Positions 12,533 through 22,700 of a stretch of 64,000 nt of DNA are shown here, piece after piece. This DNA comes from Saccharina japonica (Eukaryota > Sar > Phaeophyceae > Laminariales > Laminariaceae). Every line of letters begins with the position of its first letter. Within the stretch, counting starts at the first letter, position 1. The position numbers and the translations under genes are program-made. Where the stretch lies: positions 186,001 through 250,000 of the forward strand of contig MEHQ01002098.1 of NCBI GenBank assembly GCA_008828725.1, given 5' to 3'. Below the pieces are notes generated by a model. That model did not search any database. It was not told the DNA's origin and saw only the letters and a program-made list of their open reading frames with translations.

Positions 12533-13071
12533 TGTTAGCATATGGACGTTGAGATCCATACGTATCTATTGTGATGTGCAGTCACTACGCACTGATACGA
12601 GTATATGAGTATCTTAGTCTAGATATTCGGGGAATTGCAATATGCGGATAGATTACGAGTTTGTCTTATTCGTAGTGCGCCACATTGTATGACCCAAGCA
12701 TCTTCATCAGGAACGATGCTGAGAACGTTGCTATAATGTTCCTATAACATTGTAGAGAACATTACAGGGAACAGTACCAACTACGGTAGAATGTAACTGC
12801 CCGTAGCATGGGCATTGTACCGGGATGATCAGGTGCAGGCACCGCCCACCTCGATCACTCTACTCCGCTTCCCTCTTCTTCTCTTCTCTTCTCTTCTTCC
12901 TTTTCCATTGATCTCCCTGAGGTCAATCTTCTTTCCATTATGGCCACATAAGCGCCTATTCAAACCATGACTTTTCTTCTTCTACACAAGTGATCTTTAC
13001 AGACACTTCGGTGCCACCTCTGCCATCTCTCTCCGTAGAGACAGAGCCTCGACACACGCGTCATTCTTTCA
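12533..13071 (+). repeat. 5' LTR
   Basis: Starts TGTTAGCATATGG and ends ATTCTTTCA just before the primer site. Carries a CTTCTTCTC-rich tract near 12880-12900. Same length as the 3' LTR. Differences by eye include gaattgcaat/gaattacaat, cttattcg/cttactcg, the CT tract, ttccatt/ttctatt, tttacag/tttgcag and the last six bases. Confidence 0.88.
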
Positions 13072-13087
13072 GGTTATGAGCCTCGAC
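13072..13087 (+). other. Primer-binding site matching tRNA-Met anticodon arm
   Basis: The 16 bases GGTTATGAGCCTCGAC abut the LTR. Their complement contains AGGCTCATAACC, which reads as an anticodon stem around the 7-base loop CTCATAA with anticodon CAT. Priming from the anticodon region by a cleaved half-tRNA is known for Drosophila copia and some algal copia-type elements. The pairing is read from sequence; the primer identity is inferred. Confidence 0.65.
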
Positions 13088-13301
13088 TTTGGTCTACGCA
13101 CCGACTGGCACCACGGAACGACGTCTCCCGGCGAGCGCGTCACGTTCTACATTCGAAGAAATTTCAAGTTTTCCACTGCGGAGGAATACGGCTTTTGCTC
13201 CAAAAACCAGAAGATTATCATCTACCCGACAGCATCGACATCGACTCTCATCATCGATTTTCATCAACTTCGTTCAACAGGGTTACTACAAGGAGTACTG
13301 C

Positions 13302-13955
13302 TTTCACGCTTCTACGCGCGAGGCAGGTAAGGAGACTGCTGTCACGCTTTTATGCGGGTAGCACGTACGAGTAATGAGTCCAGTTTCACGCTTTTATGCG
13401 CGAAACTTGTACCCGTACAATCAACAAGTTTTCACGCTGGAATTGCAAAAAAATATGCCACCGACTATTTTTTTGTAACTTCACACGCAAAGCTATGTTT
13501 TCGATACTATGATACTTTGAAGCTGTAAGCGCGAAACAAGTCACGAAACCATTTCTGCTCATCACACGCGAAGCTAGCTCCGCGCTACTTCCACGCTGTA
13601 AAGCATGAAGAAACGTTACAAGGCCCCTGTTTTTTGTGCCATCACCACTAAAGTTAGTGTCGAGCCGGTTTCACGCTAGTTGAACGCGCGAGGCCGTTAT
13701 CAAAACCGTTTCTTCGAGTTACTAAGCACGAAGTACGTACAAATAGATTTATCCTCAGCATTGCTGAGAAGACCTACACGTGCTGAATCAAACAGCCAGG
13801 TCGTTGACGAATCTGCTACCCAGCGTAGCAACGGGGGATTACCTCCTACTATCCTTTTCCAGCATCGGCTTCACGCTTTTAGGCGAAAGCACGAATTCAG
13901 ACTCAAGGCCTCCTTTTCCAGCAACGATTTCACGCTTTCACGCGGAAATACGAAT
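13302..13955 (+). repeat. Array of hairpin-forming TTTCACGC...GCGCGAA motifs
   Basis: About nine variants of TTTCACGC-(4-7 nt)-GCGCGAA occur near 13302, 13341, 13384, 13430, 13521, 13589, 13668, 13869 and 13928, spaced roughly 40-180 bases apart. Each half is nearly the reverse complement of the other. The last two sit in a ~58-bp tandem duplication (cttttccagca...acgaattcagactc). They lie in the 5' leader of the retrotransposon. Confidence 0.7.
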
Positions 13956-15385
13956 TCAGACTCGAAGGAAAAATCAGCATCCATCTCCATTCCATATGGG
14001 GGAAAAGGCCAACCAGCGTTGCATCACGCAGCCAGGCCGTTGATGCATTCGGCAACTTAGCCTGCCACGGGAGAGAACTCCTGTCGGTTTATCTGCTACT
14101 ATCAGCTTCTACGTCTACTTCGACTACTGCTGTATGAGCATCACTCCAACATCATACGAGGGACTTCAAGTTCTTCATCTGCCACCTGCGATAGCTGCTG
14201 AGCTTCGCCATCATCATCTTTGTTGATTACAGAAGGTATCCTCAGCGCTTCATCTTCGCAACTTCTTCAGTTTATATCACCAGGATCTACATCTACTTCG
14301 ACTACTGCTGCAAGGGCTGCAACATCACTGCTTCGAGAAGGTATCTGCACCTACGACTAGTACACCAACAGCAGTCCTACGACTTCTACAGCATTTTCAG
14401 CTCATCTGCAGCAATTTCATTCAAAGTTTGCTTTTCAAGTTCTTCTTTCAGGGTCGGAGGATCAACATCTGCGCATCTGCGAGCTCACCAGGGTTTAGCT
14501 GCACAGCACCACCACCAAAGCGTTCATCAAGCAGCTAGCCATCGCCATCTCCATCGCATTTGGGACCAGCTACGTATTCGGCGACATCGGAGCTGAAACG
14601 TGAACACTACTCTGGGGGGATTTGCTCATTTTTCCCAAAGCAAAGAAGGAGTTCCACACTTTCTTGTTGCATGCTTGCTACCAATATGGGGATAGATTTT
14701 TTGCTATTACGCCGCATAAAACGCGGTCCAACCCAACAACAACAACAGCCACACGGCGCAGCACATCGCTACGGACTGACTACGGGGACAGGTCTTCACC
14801 ACTTCGTCAGCTCTTCATCGCCATCAGCATCATCTCACAGCCATCTTCATCTACACGTACATCTTTCGGTCTGCTATGCTTCGACTACTGTAGTTCTTCA
14901 CAACAAGACAACCTGCAGAAGATCATCAACAGCAGCACCACTTATTTTCAACACTACTACTACATATTCAACAAGGTCTCCGCGACACCAGCTAGGAGAA
15001 CGACGATCACGATCGTCATCATCATGCGCATTCCTTGCGTCTCTTCTTTACCTTGGTTTTGGTGGGGGGTGTATCTTTTTGTACTTTCCCTCTGTTGGCT
15101 TTGTTGTACGTAGAGTATTTTCACACGAGTACGTTCTACGCAAGATCACACATGATGAGCACTGCTGTATGCCGTCACGGATACACACATCTGCCTTTTG
15201 TTATCGGTTGTTCCTTAGCTTTCCACAGCTTTCTTTTCTTTGAGTACGTATCCTAAATACACACTCACTCACAATGCTGAATGTATTTCACACATATCAG
15301 TATGTAGCTGGACACATACCTGTACGAGTATACGTCCACACGTTTTCTTTTCGATCTCATTCGATTTCTTGTCCTAGGATCCATT

Positions 15386-16325
15386 GGGGGGGGGCGTACA
15401 TAGGTACAGTAGATACTTTCTTACGCTTTCTTTGCTAGGATTTTGCTCGCTGGTCAACACCACAGCATCGATTTTGCGATACGATTGCGCCCAACGTAGT
15501 CTATTGCTGTACTATCGTTACTTGTAGATATATTACAAGTACGTACGTACAAACATGTACACAACTGAACAGTGCACTTTTCGCTGTACTTGACGAATGT
15601 CATCAGTTTCTACTTGGATTTCATGTTACTCTAGGTATCTATTCAGGGGGCGAGTTGAACACACCCATCATACGGGTTGACGCTTCTTTTCTAGAGTATA
15701 CATCGCTGGTATTCACACCACGATTTGTTTTCTTCTTTGACTTTGCTTACACCAGGTACTGCTCTGTAGGGTTCATATGAGTACGTACGCACGTCTATAC
15801 TCCACACTGGACACACGTCTCAGTTTTATCAATTGTCTCTTCAACTATCCCATGTTGATTGCTGGACAAATGAGTATTCACACGTACTGGTACATACAGT
15901 AGGTCATTGCTATTTTTGTCTGGGTACACACCCACCGACTTTCTTTGTTTCTGCAAGATTACGTACCATTTCCGTAGCTCTATCATTGTAGCATTCAATT
16001 GAGGGGGCGGGTTGCAAGTACAGCAGATAACTTTCTACGCTTTTCATTGTAGGTTTTGACTCAGTGTCGTGCACTATGACTCAGTAGTCATGCACAACTA
16101 CGATTAGCTTTTCCGACATGAGTACAACCATATTGTCACCGTCATCACACGGGACTGAATATGTAGTGAACTTTGTGTTTACTGTTTTCCATATTGCCGC
16201 TGCATTCGCGCAGGACTGAATATGTTGTACCATTCTTTCATTCTTCACTCGTTCATTTGATTTTTGAGTATCAGGTTTCTACACCGTAGGCATTACTCTT
16301 GCTACTGACTTTCATCACGGGGGCG
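15386..16325 (+). repeat. Four polypurine-tract-like GGGGGCG sites in the 3' interior
   Basis: G-runs followed by CG lie at 15386-15396, 15646-15652, 16003-16009 and 16319-16325; the last abuts the 3' LTR. After the first and third, a similar segment follows (acag(t/c)agata..ctttc.tacgctt). The 3' interior therefore looks built from diverged repeats of about 260-360 bp, each headed by a PPT-like motif. Confidence 0.55.
16316..16325 (+). other. Polypurine tract before 3' LTR
   Basis: The sequence cacgggggcg directly precedes the TG of the 3' LTR, the expected place for plus-strand priming. It is short and G-rich rather than A/G-mixed. Confidence 0.6.
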
Positions 16326-16864
16326 TGTTAGCATATGGACGTTGAGATCCATACGTATCTATTGTGATGTGCAGTCACTACGCACTGATACGAGTATATG
16401 AGTATCTTAGTCTAGATATTCGGGGAATTACAATATGCGGATAGATTACGAGTTTGTCTTACTCGTAGTGCGCCACATTGTATGACCCAAGCATCTTCAT
16501 CAGGAACGATGCTGAGAACGTTGCTATAATGTTCCTATAACATTGTAGAGAACATTACAGGGAACAGTACCAACTACGGTAGAATGTAACTGCCCGTAGC
16601 ATGGGCATTGTACCGGGATGATCAGGTGCAGGCACCGCCCACCTCGATCACTCTACTCCGCTTCCCTCTTCTTCTCTCTTCTTCTCTTCTTCCTTTTCTA
16701 TTGATCTCCCTGAGGTCAATCTTCTTTCCATTATGGCCACATAAGCGCCTATTCAAACCATGACTTTTCTTCTTCTACACAAGTGATCTTTGCAGACACT
16801 TCGGTGCCACCTCTGCCATCTCTCTCCGTAGAGACAGAGCCTCGACACACGCGTCATTATCTCA
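16326..16864 (+). repeat. 3' LTR
   Basis: Direct repeat of 12533-13071 with the same length and the same TGTTAG start. Its last bases read ATCTCA where the 5' LTR reads CTTTCA, and it runs without a break into 17 bases that invert the LTR start (see 16860-16881). Confidence 0.88.
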
Positions 16865-16881
16865 ACGTCCATATGCTAACA
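16860..16881. repeat. Inverted copy of the LTR start at the 3' LTR end
   Basis: The string at 16860-16881 ends ACGTCCATATGCTAACA and is the reverse complement of the first 22 bases of the LTR. With the LTR start it makes a 22-23-base terminal inverted repeat around the 3' LTR. The 5' LTR lacks this extension; its end goes straight into the primer site. Confidence 0.8.
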
Positions 16882-16945
16882 GTGTCCGTGCCGATTATTT
16901 ATCCTAAAAAGGTACCAGTTCTGTGGTCACAAAACTACGACACAG
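16882..16945 (+). repeat. Dispersed repeat R1, fragment 1
   Basis: The 3' flank of the retrotransposon (gtgtccgtgccga...ccagttctgtggtcacaaaactacga) matches 25440-25497 and parts of 23240-23300 and 24340-24355. It appears to be host repeat DNA into which the retroelement inserted. Confidence 0.6.
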
Positions 16946-17034
16946 AGATACTACGCTCGGTGCAGTAAGCAGAGCAGACAATGCAATGCCATACACGACA
17001 GGCAAGACCTACCCTGCTAGCAATCCAGGTGCAT

Positions 17035-17125
17035 GAAAGAGAAAAAAGAGAAAAAAAAACAGAAAAAATGAGAAAACAGAAAAGAAAAAATCGAAAAGGA
17101 AAAAAAAATAGAAAATAAACATAAT
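17035..17125 (+). repeat. A-rich purine tract
   Basis: About 90 bases almost entirely A and G (gagaaaaaagagaaaaaaaaacag-like words). Low complexity; the 75-codon minus-strand open frame over it is a composition artefact. Confidence 0.7.
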
Positions 17126-17171
17126 AAAGCAAATCAACAATCAAACAACCAATCAAAAGCATGACAAAATA

Positions 17172-17866
17172 TTGTACCTACAAATCGCCCAAAGTGCGTA
17201 GGAGCACCTATTCTCGGCTACTCAATTTATGTGTCACCTATTTCTTGCTTCAAGTGTACCTATAAATGGCTCGAACGATCACCTTTTGGCAACTGAAATA
17301 TAGACAGACGGCCACATCAGATGCCGGGGCTGTCAACCAGCCGACCGTACCTGTCAACCAGCTGACCGTCCTACTACCGGAGGCCCGCGGTCACATTTCT
17401 GATAGTATTCATTTGGGCCACATGCCTTTAATGGGTGTGATCGCGGTGCGGGGAAACAACATGACGAGTGTTTCTATGCCGTTATGCTGAAAGTACAACA
17501 CACATACGTACTGTAGTGCAGTATAGAGTAGGAGCGAATTCGGTGTATATATACGTGTACAGAGTATTAGTATACGGTTAAGGGGGTACAAGTTGCACAA
17601 CCGTTGGCGTGGTCCAGAACAACATTCCATAGCAAACGTGGGTGAAGATAATGTACGGTTCAGTCAGCTGGTTGACAGGTACGGCCGGCTGGTTGGCAGT
17701 CCCGGCATTTGGTGTGACCGTCTCTGTCTATATTTCAGTTGCCAAAAAAGGATCGTTCGAGCCCTTTATAGGTACACTTGAAGACAAAAATAGGTGACAC
17801 GTAAATTGAGTAGCCGATATAATAGGTTTACCCACGACGCACTTTGAGCCATTTGTAGATACAATG
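17172..17866. mobile_element. Foldback MITE with ~200-bp terminal inverted repeats
   Basis: The left arm (17172 to about 17380) and right arm (about 17655 to 17866) are reverse complements with scattered differences: both read TTGTA(C/T)CTACAAAT at the tip, then caaagtgcg, ggctactcaattta(t/c)gtgtcacc, caagtgtacctataaa, gcaactgaaatatagacag and tgtcaaccagctgac. The ~270-bp centre has no coding capacity. A truncated copy of the same tip lies at 19013. No clear target duplication was found, so the superfamily is not assigned. Confidence 0.8.
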
Positions 17867-17898
17867 GAGCGCAGGCCCAATATCAGGCGGGCCAGGAA

Positions 17899-18978
17899 TA
17901 GAGGTGGGCACCGGTAAAAAAAAAACCGGTTTAAACGGGTTTTTGGAAACCCAGCAGGCGTGTACGAGTAGCCGGTTTAGAAAAAAAAACCGCTTTTTTT
18001 TGCCGGTTTAAACCGGTTAACCGAAAACCGGATAAAACCGGAAAAAACCGAATAAAACCGGATAAAACCGGATAAAACCGGATAAAACCGGATTTTATCC
18101 GTATAAAAACCGGTTTTAAACCGGATAAAACCGGATAAAAACCGGATAAAACCGGATACAAACCGGATAAGACCAGACAATTTTTTCACTGTTTCTCTAC
18201 CGAATGAAACCACCACCAGTACTATTAATAATAATAATAGGATACACACAGCAGTAGTAGTGTTATACCTGGTATATGGTATCATGCATACATATGTGTA
18301 AGTGTGTGCATCAACCATGCTCTAAACAGCAGATGCTCTGCTGACGTGTTATAGTTGTCATATATCAAAACATATACCATACCAAGGTATACAAAACTTG
18401 CACGTACGACAACTGTATAATATACTTTCACTTGTTTTGGACTCTTTAAAAAAAAAGTTGATTTTAGTCCGAAAACAAAATATATTAAAAATTAGTGGGG
18501 ATTTTTATCTTGAAATTAGTGTGGATATTTTGACTTGGTTTTAGTGTAGTTAGAGCGTGCGCAGGAAAGCCCTCCGAATACGCTGATCTGCAAGGCATAG
18601 GAAAAAAAGACAGGAAGCAAGTTATCGCGAAGAACGCCCTATTAATAGTAACCAGTAGGTATACGTATATTAGTACCTGTGCACCGGCAATGTCTTCTTC
18701 ACAACAACGTTTTATACCTTGAAATCACGCTATCATACCCCGTGCGCTGTGGTTGTGGCTCGGAATCCACATGTAAACAGCACGTTTTTCACCCAAACAT
18801 GCCGTCATTTTCAATGATTTGGAGGTGTTTCACGTTACCATCCGGTTTTGACCGGTTTTCGGAAAACCGGTTAAAACCGGCTGAAAAAAACCGGTTTTAT
18901 CCGGTTTTTTGTTTTGATAATAACGCCTCGTTATCCGGTTTTCGTTTTTTTTTTTTCGCCTCCCGGTGCCCACCTCTA
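17899..18978. mobile_element. Non-autonomous hAT element with perfect 8-bp TSD
   Basis: Termini are TAGAGGTGGGCACCGG at the left and the inverted CCGGTGCCCACCTCTA at the right. The 8 bases GCCAGGAA stand immediately outside both ends (17891-17898 and 18979-18986), an exact duplication of the length made by hAT transposases. TAGAGGTGGGCA-type tips are common in hAT elements. The 1080-bp body has no transposase; both ends are built of CCGGTTTT/AAAACCGG words, with a tandem array at the left. Confidence 0.88.
18024..18172 (+). repeat. Tandem ACCGGATAAA array inside the hAT element
   Basis: A unit of about 10 bases, accggataaa, repeats some 12-14 times with small variations. Its middle is interrupted by the inverted form (ggattttatccg). 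Such subterminal arrays may be transposase-binding sites; that role is inferred. Confidence 0.8.
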
Positions 18979-19012
18979 GCCAGGAAGCCTTTTCCGGGGT
19001 ACATTACGCAAT

Positions 19013-19062
19013 GTACCTATAAATGGCTCAAAGTGCGTAGGTATACCTATGTTTGGCTAGTA
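19013..19062 (+). repeat. Truncated end of the 17172-17866 MITE family
   Basis: ATGTACCTATAAATGGCTCAAAGTGCGTAGG-like sequence matches both tips of the foldback element and then loses similarity after ggctag. It lies just right of the hAT insertion, so it and the right tip at 17850 were only ~60 bp apart before the hAT element entered. Confidence 0.7.
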
Positions 19063-19372
19063 CCCTAAAATAATTATAATTCATGAGTTTACTCGTACGT
19101 ACGAGTATACGTACTCGACCCCTTCCCACTAATTCCGAATACTCGTAGACCGCCCCTAGAACGCGCGTGGAATTCGAAGCAATACAAAGGCCACACGTCA
19201 ACCCGTGGGCATGCAAATATCAAATAAGCGTGCAAGCTTGAACTTCACAACTCAAAAGGACTCCTAGAACATACCAAGTAGCCTATGCGCTTATTATGTA
19301 GATGTATGTCCTGAGATTACAAGAGGAACGAAAGCATACTATTAATAGCGCCCGCAACGAGGTAAATAACTG
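19063..19372 (+). promoter_or_regulatory. Presumed promoter and 5' UTR of the TKL kinase
   Basis: Unique sequence between the MITE fragment and the kinase ATG. It contains tacgagtata/gtacgtacgag-type words found throughout this genome but no TATA box or motif I can assign. The call rests on position only. Confidence 0.3.
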
Positions 19373-19714
19373 ATGGCCGAGCAACTGGCAGCGTTTGCGT
19401 TTGGCACGGCTATAAGGGTACTGGATATGTCGAAAGAAGCCAAACAGTGTGAGGTGGAGGTGGCACGAATAGCGGTACGATTGCAAAACGTTCTGGGCAC
19501 ACTTGATGATGTCGGGGGGCACTTCAGCGAGCAAGCCGGACTGGACGCCAAGCTGTTGGAGCTCAAGAGCGTACTCGAGAACGTAAAGGCCCTGGTCGGC
19601 CGCTGCGGCCCTCCGAAACTTCCACGGCGAATTAGAGACGCCATGTTCAAGCAAAGCAACCCTATCAAGCAGGCACTCATCGATGCGGAGCGAAAGCTGG
19701 AAGCCATCACTCAG
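19373..19714 (+). CDS. Kinase exon 1: N-terminal helical bundle
   Basis: 114 codons, phase 0, donor CAG|GTGAGG. Starts [18 protein letters not shown] and is nearly all amphipathic helix, with [16 protein letters not shown] and [17 protein letters not shown] segments. The pattern (short first helix, K/C-rich second helix, L-x-x-L third helix, basic turn, final helix) resembles the MLKL N-terminal four-helix domain used as an adaptor or membrane module in several kingdoms. A fold-level comparison is needed to prove it. Confidence 0.8.
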
Positions 19715-22700
19715 GTGAGGAATACAAAGGCTGCACGTACTACTTCTGTACCACCACCATGTCATTTAATAGGTTTACGAGTATAAGTGTCTCCCCTGTC
19801 TGTCCGTGGGGCAGTATGATTTATGGATTTCTTAGTCGATTAAATACACTACCGGCCCTCTCATAAGAAAGTGTCCCACAAGAAACTCAGCCTAAACATT
19901 ACCGGGGAAATAAGAAAGTCGACAGCTATTATACTGAAGTTAGTGTGGGACACACCCCTTTCTCATATAAGAAAGTCAGCCTAAGCCCGACTTCTGGTTT
20001 CTAATGAGCGGGCAGGTACTGTGCCTGATAAACTACAGCAGTTATTGTAAGTACACGAACGCGCAAGTACTACTGTACGTCGTACGCAGAATATTAGTAA
20101 TTAAAGTCTTGATTTACTGCTGTATCAATAATATGGATTCTATAATTTGTATCTACGACCGGTAAACTATCATACCATACCAAGTATAACACACGTGTTT
20201 GTAAGAACGGGTACTACAGTGGGGGCCCGCATTTGATAAATAGTTTGTTAACGAACAGAGGCTGAGATTGTGAGAAAAAATAAGAAATTGCGTGTAAGAA
20301 AGACAGCTCAAACCGGGCAACGAAATAAGAAATTGCTATACAAGAAACAGCAGTGATTGTCGTTCCATCCAATTTAAGAAATGAGGTCGCTCCGGAGTGT
20401 GAAACCGACTAAGAAACGCCAGACGTTAAAACCTTCCAGCTGTGCTATGTACGAGTACCGTACAGAAATGTAAACCAAGTACTCGTTGTAAAGTCATAAA
20501 AGTCTCATCACAGCCGACATTATTTTGTTTTCTTCGTTTTTATTTTTTCCCCGACAGTTTTGTTTTCTACAGTTTCCATCACAAGTGAAATGTCCCCTGG
20601 TAGGAAAAGAAAAAATACGTACGTCGAGCACACCTGAGGTCTATTAATAGGTGTGGGTATAACTACCGCGTCATGCTCCATGCTGATGGAATCACGAACA
20701 CTTTCAAGTTTCCGTTGGAGTCGTACAGTACGGATGAGGGCGCCGCTGTTGGGGCGTGGGTGCTGCTAGAGATTGGGCAACAGGAGGGGGTGAGGAGGTC
20801 GGGACGGGCGCTGACTCTGAATGTCCGCAACGCGGAGCTTGCATCTTAGTTGGGGGCGAGTTGATCCGCGTACGTGTTAGTCTATACTTGTTATGCGTAG
20901 AGTGTATGGCAGGCTTGATTGAGTTACAGTACAGGTTTGTTGATTGGGGAGGTCAAGAGAGTACCCTCATATCCAAGGTATTACAGTGTGGTAGTGCCGC
21001 ACTCGTCGGTTGCGGCTGACCTCTACACCTGAACAATATCAACGTGATATGTGGTTCTCGCGGCATATATAAATAATAAATAAGAAACACTGGAAAACCT
21101 ACAATTTAAGTCGAGAAAAATAAGAATCATCATATATAGGAAATGCCGTAAATGTTGCTGGTGAGGGCATACGAAATAAGACTATGAGCCTGGAAGCCAA
21201 ATTAACGTTTCTTAACAGCGGGCCCGCACTGTACTAAGCACTGCTGCTGTACGATCAAATGCTGATTACATATACGCGTAATACATTTATTTGGTGTTGC
21301 TTTATTAATAATATTATTATTATTCCATTTGCCATCTGACAATGTACAGCAGGGCATTAATTAGTGGTTCGGCGTCTGATGCGACGCAAGGTGTGTTACG
21401 CGCCGCAGGCGCGCAAGTCCCCCGCAGGGGGCCCCGGAGGGCCCCCCGAAGCGCACCCGGAGGACCGCCGGAGGGCCCCCCGAGAGCGCACCCGGAGGAC
21501 CCCCGGAGGGCCCCCCGGGAGGGCCCCCGGAGGACCGCCGGAGGCGAAAAAGAATCGATCTATGAACGCAAAAAAGCCCTCAAAACAATTTCGGAAATAA
21601 ACGCCAATTTGTTTGCCTCGCCAAGGGCGCACAAAAAAAAAAGAAAACGACACCACACACCTAGGAAGGTCAGAATGAAAAACAAACCGGATCGCTGTGA
21701 TCACAGGACGAAATGAGCAAAAAACATTTTTTTTTCGTTTTTTGTTCCCTTTTTTACTTGGTTTTAGAGACCCCCCCTATTTTTTTTTCGCTGGTCGGGG
21801 GGGGGGGGGGAATAAAAAAAAACTTGACTTATTGTTTTCTGGGATCACAACGGTCCGGTTTCTTCCCTCAATATAGGGGGGGGGGGTGTGTGGTGTCGAT
21901 AACTTTTTTTTGTGCACCCTTGTTGCTACGGTGAATAGAAAAAAGTGCCTCAAAGAGAATAAGAGCCTACGGAGAATAACAAAAACCGGTCCCTAATTTT
22001 TGTTTTCGACTACTATGGCGAATGGCGAATAGGACAAGGGGCCTAAAAAATGTTCAATTGCGGCTTAAAACGACCCCCAAAAAGAAGCCTTGCCTCCGGC
22101 GACAAACAAACGCGCAACAAATGGTTTCGCCTGCGGCGAAAAATGTTGCGCGCCCAAAAACGCGTGGTGCGCTGCGCGCAACCAGCCTCGCGGCGACTGT
22201 TGCGCAAAACGGTTGTTTTGACCAAATGTTGCGCCAACGCAACAGCGCAACACCTAATTAATGCCCTGGTGTGCAGCTCTTAATTCAGCAACATAATTCG
22301 CATGCAAGTATACTTATCAATTCTCCCTTGAGTACTTTTGACAATTTTACCAATACTAATAATAATGCAGTCCCCCTTACTTATGAGTGTAATTATCCCA
22401 CTACATATTCGTACTAAGTTTATGTGAGAAGAACAGCAACAATCAGGGTTTGTTTTTCCTACTCGTAGATGCGTTACATATTGTTGGCAGGAGGTCGAAC
22501 TTTTCAGGGCAGCCCACCGTCCTCGGTAGAGAGTCAGTCATGTACTATATATACTCTAGAGGTTTTAATTTACACCCCTCTCTAGATAGCGAGGGTGCAG
22601 GATAAATCCCGGGGCCACGATCCGACCTACTACATACTACATACAGCAGTTCAGCTCCACAACATCCGTATACTCGTAGGTAGATTTGATACGTTTATCC

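Larger units (their letters stand above)
12533..16864 (+). mobile_element. Non-autonomous LTR retrotransposon (LARD-like, copia-type priming)
   Basis: Two 539-bp direct repeats (12533-13071 and 16326-16864), alike except for a handful of differences, bracket 3.25 kb of internal DNA. Directly after the 5' LTR lies a primer-binding site matching a tRNA-Met anticodon arm, and directly before the 3' LTR a G-rich polypurine tract. The interior has no gag, protease, integrase or reverse transcriptase; its longest open frame (14560-15243) is Ser/His/Gln-rich without a domain. Orientation follows from PBS and PPT. Mobilisation by a Ty1/copia partner is inferred from the priming type; a decayed copia gag-pol lies at 50-53 kb but is not shown to be the partner. 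I found no target-site duplication. Confidence 0.85.

Noticed and set aside
14560-15243. 227-codon frame inside the LTR retrotransposon as a possible gag
   Set aside because: Rich in Ser, His, Gln and Thr from CAT/CAG/CTT repeats, no zinc knuckle or capsid-like pattern, and an overlapping frame is equally open.
22022-22283. Overlapping open frames on both strands
   Set aside because: Produced by the TTGCGC/GCGCAA word bias, which avoids stops in all frames.
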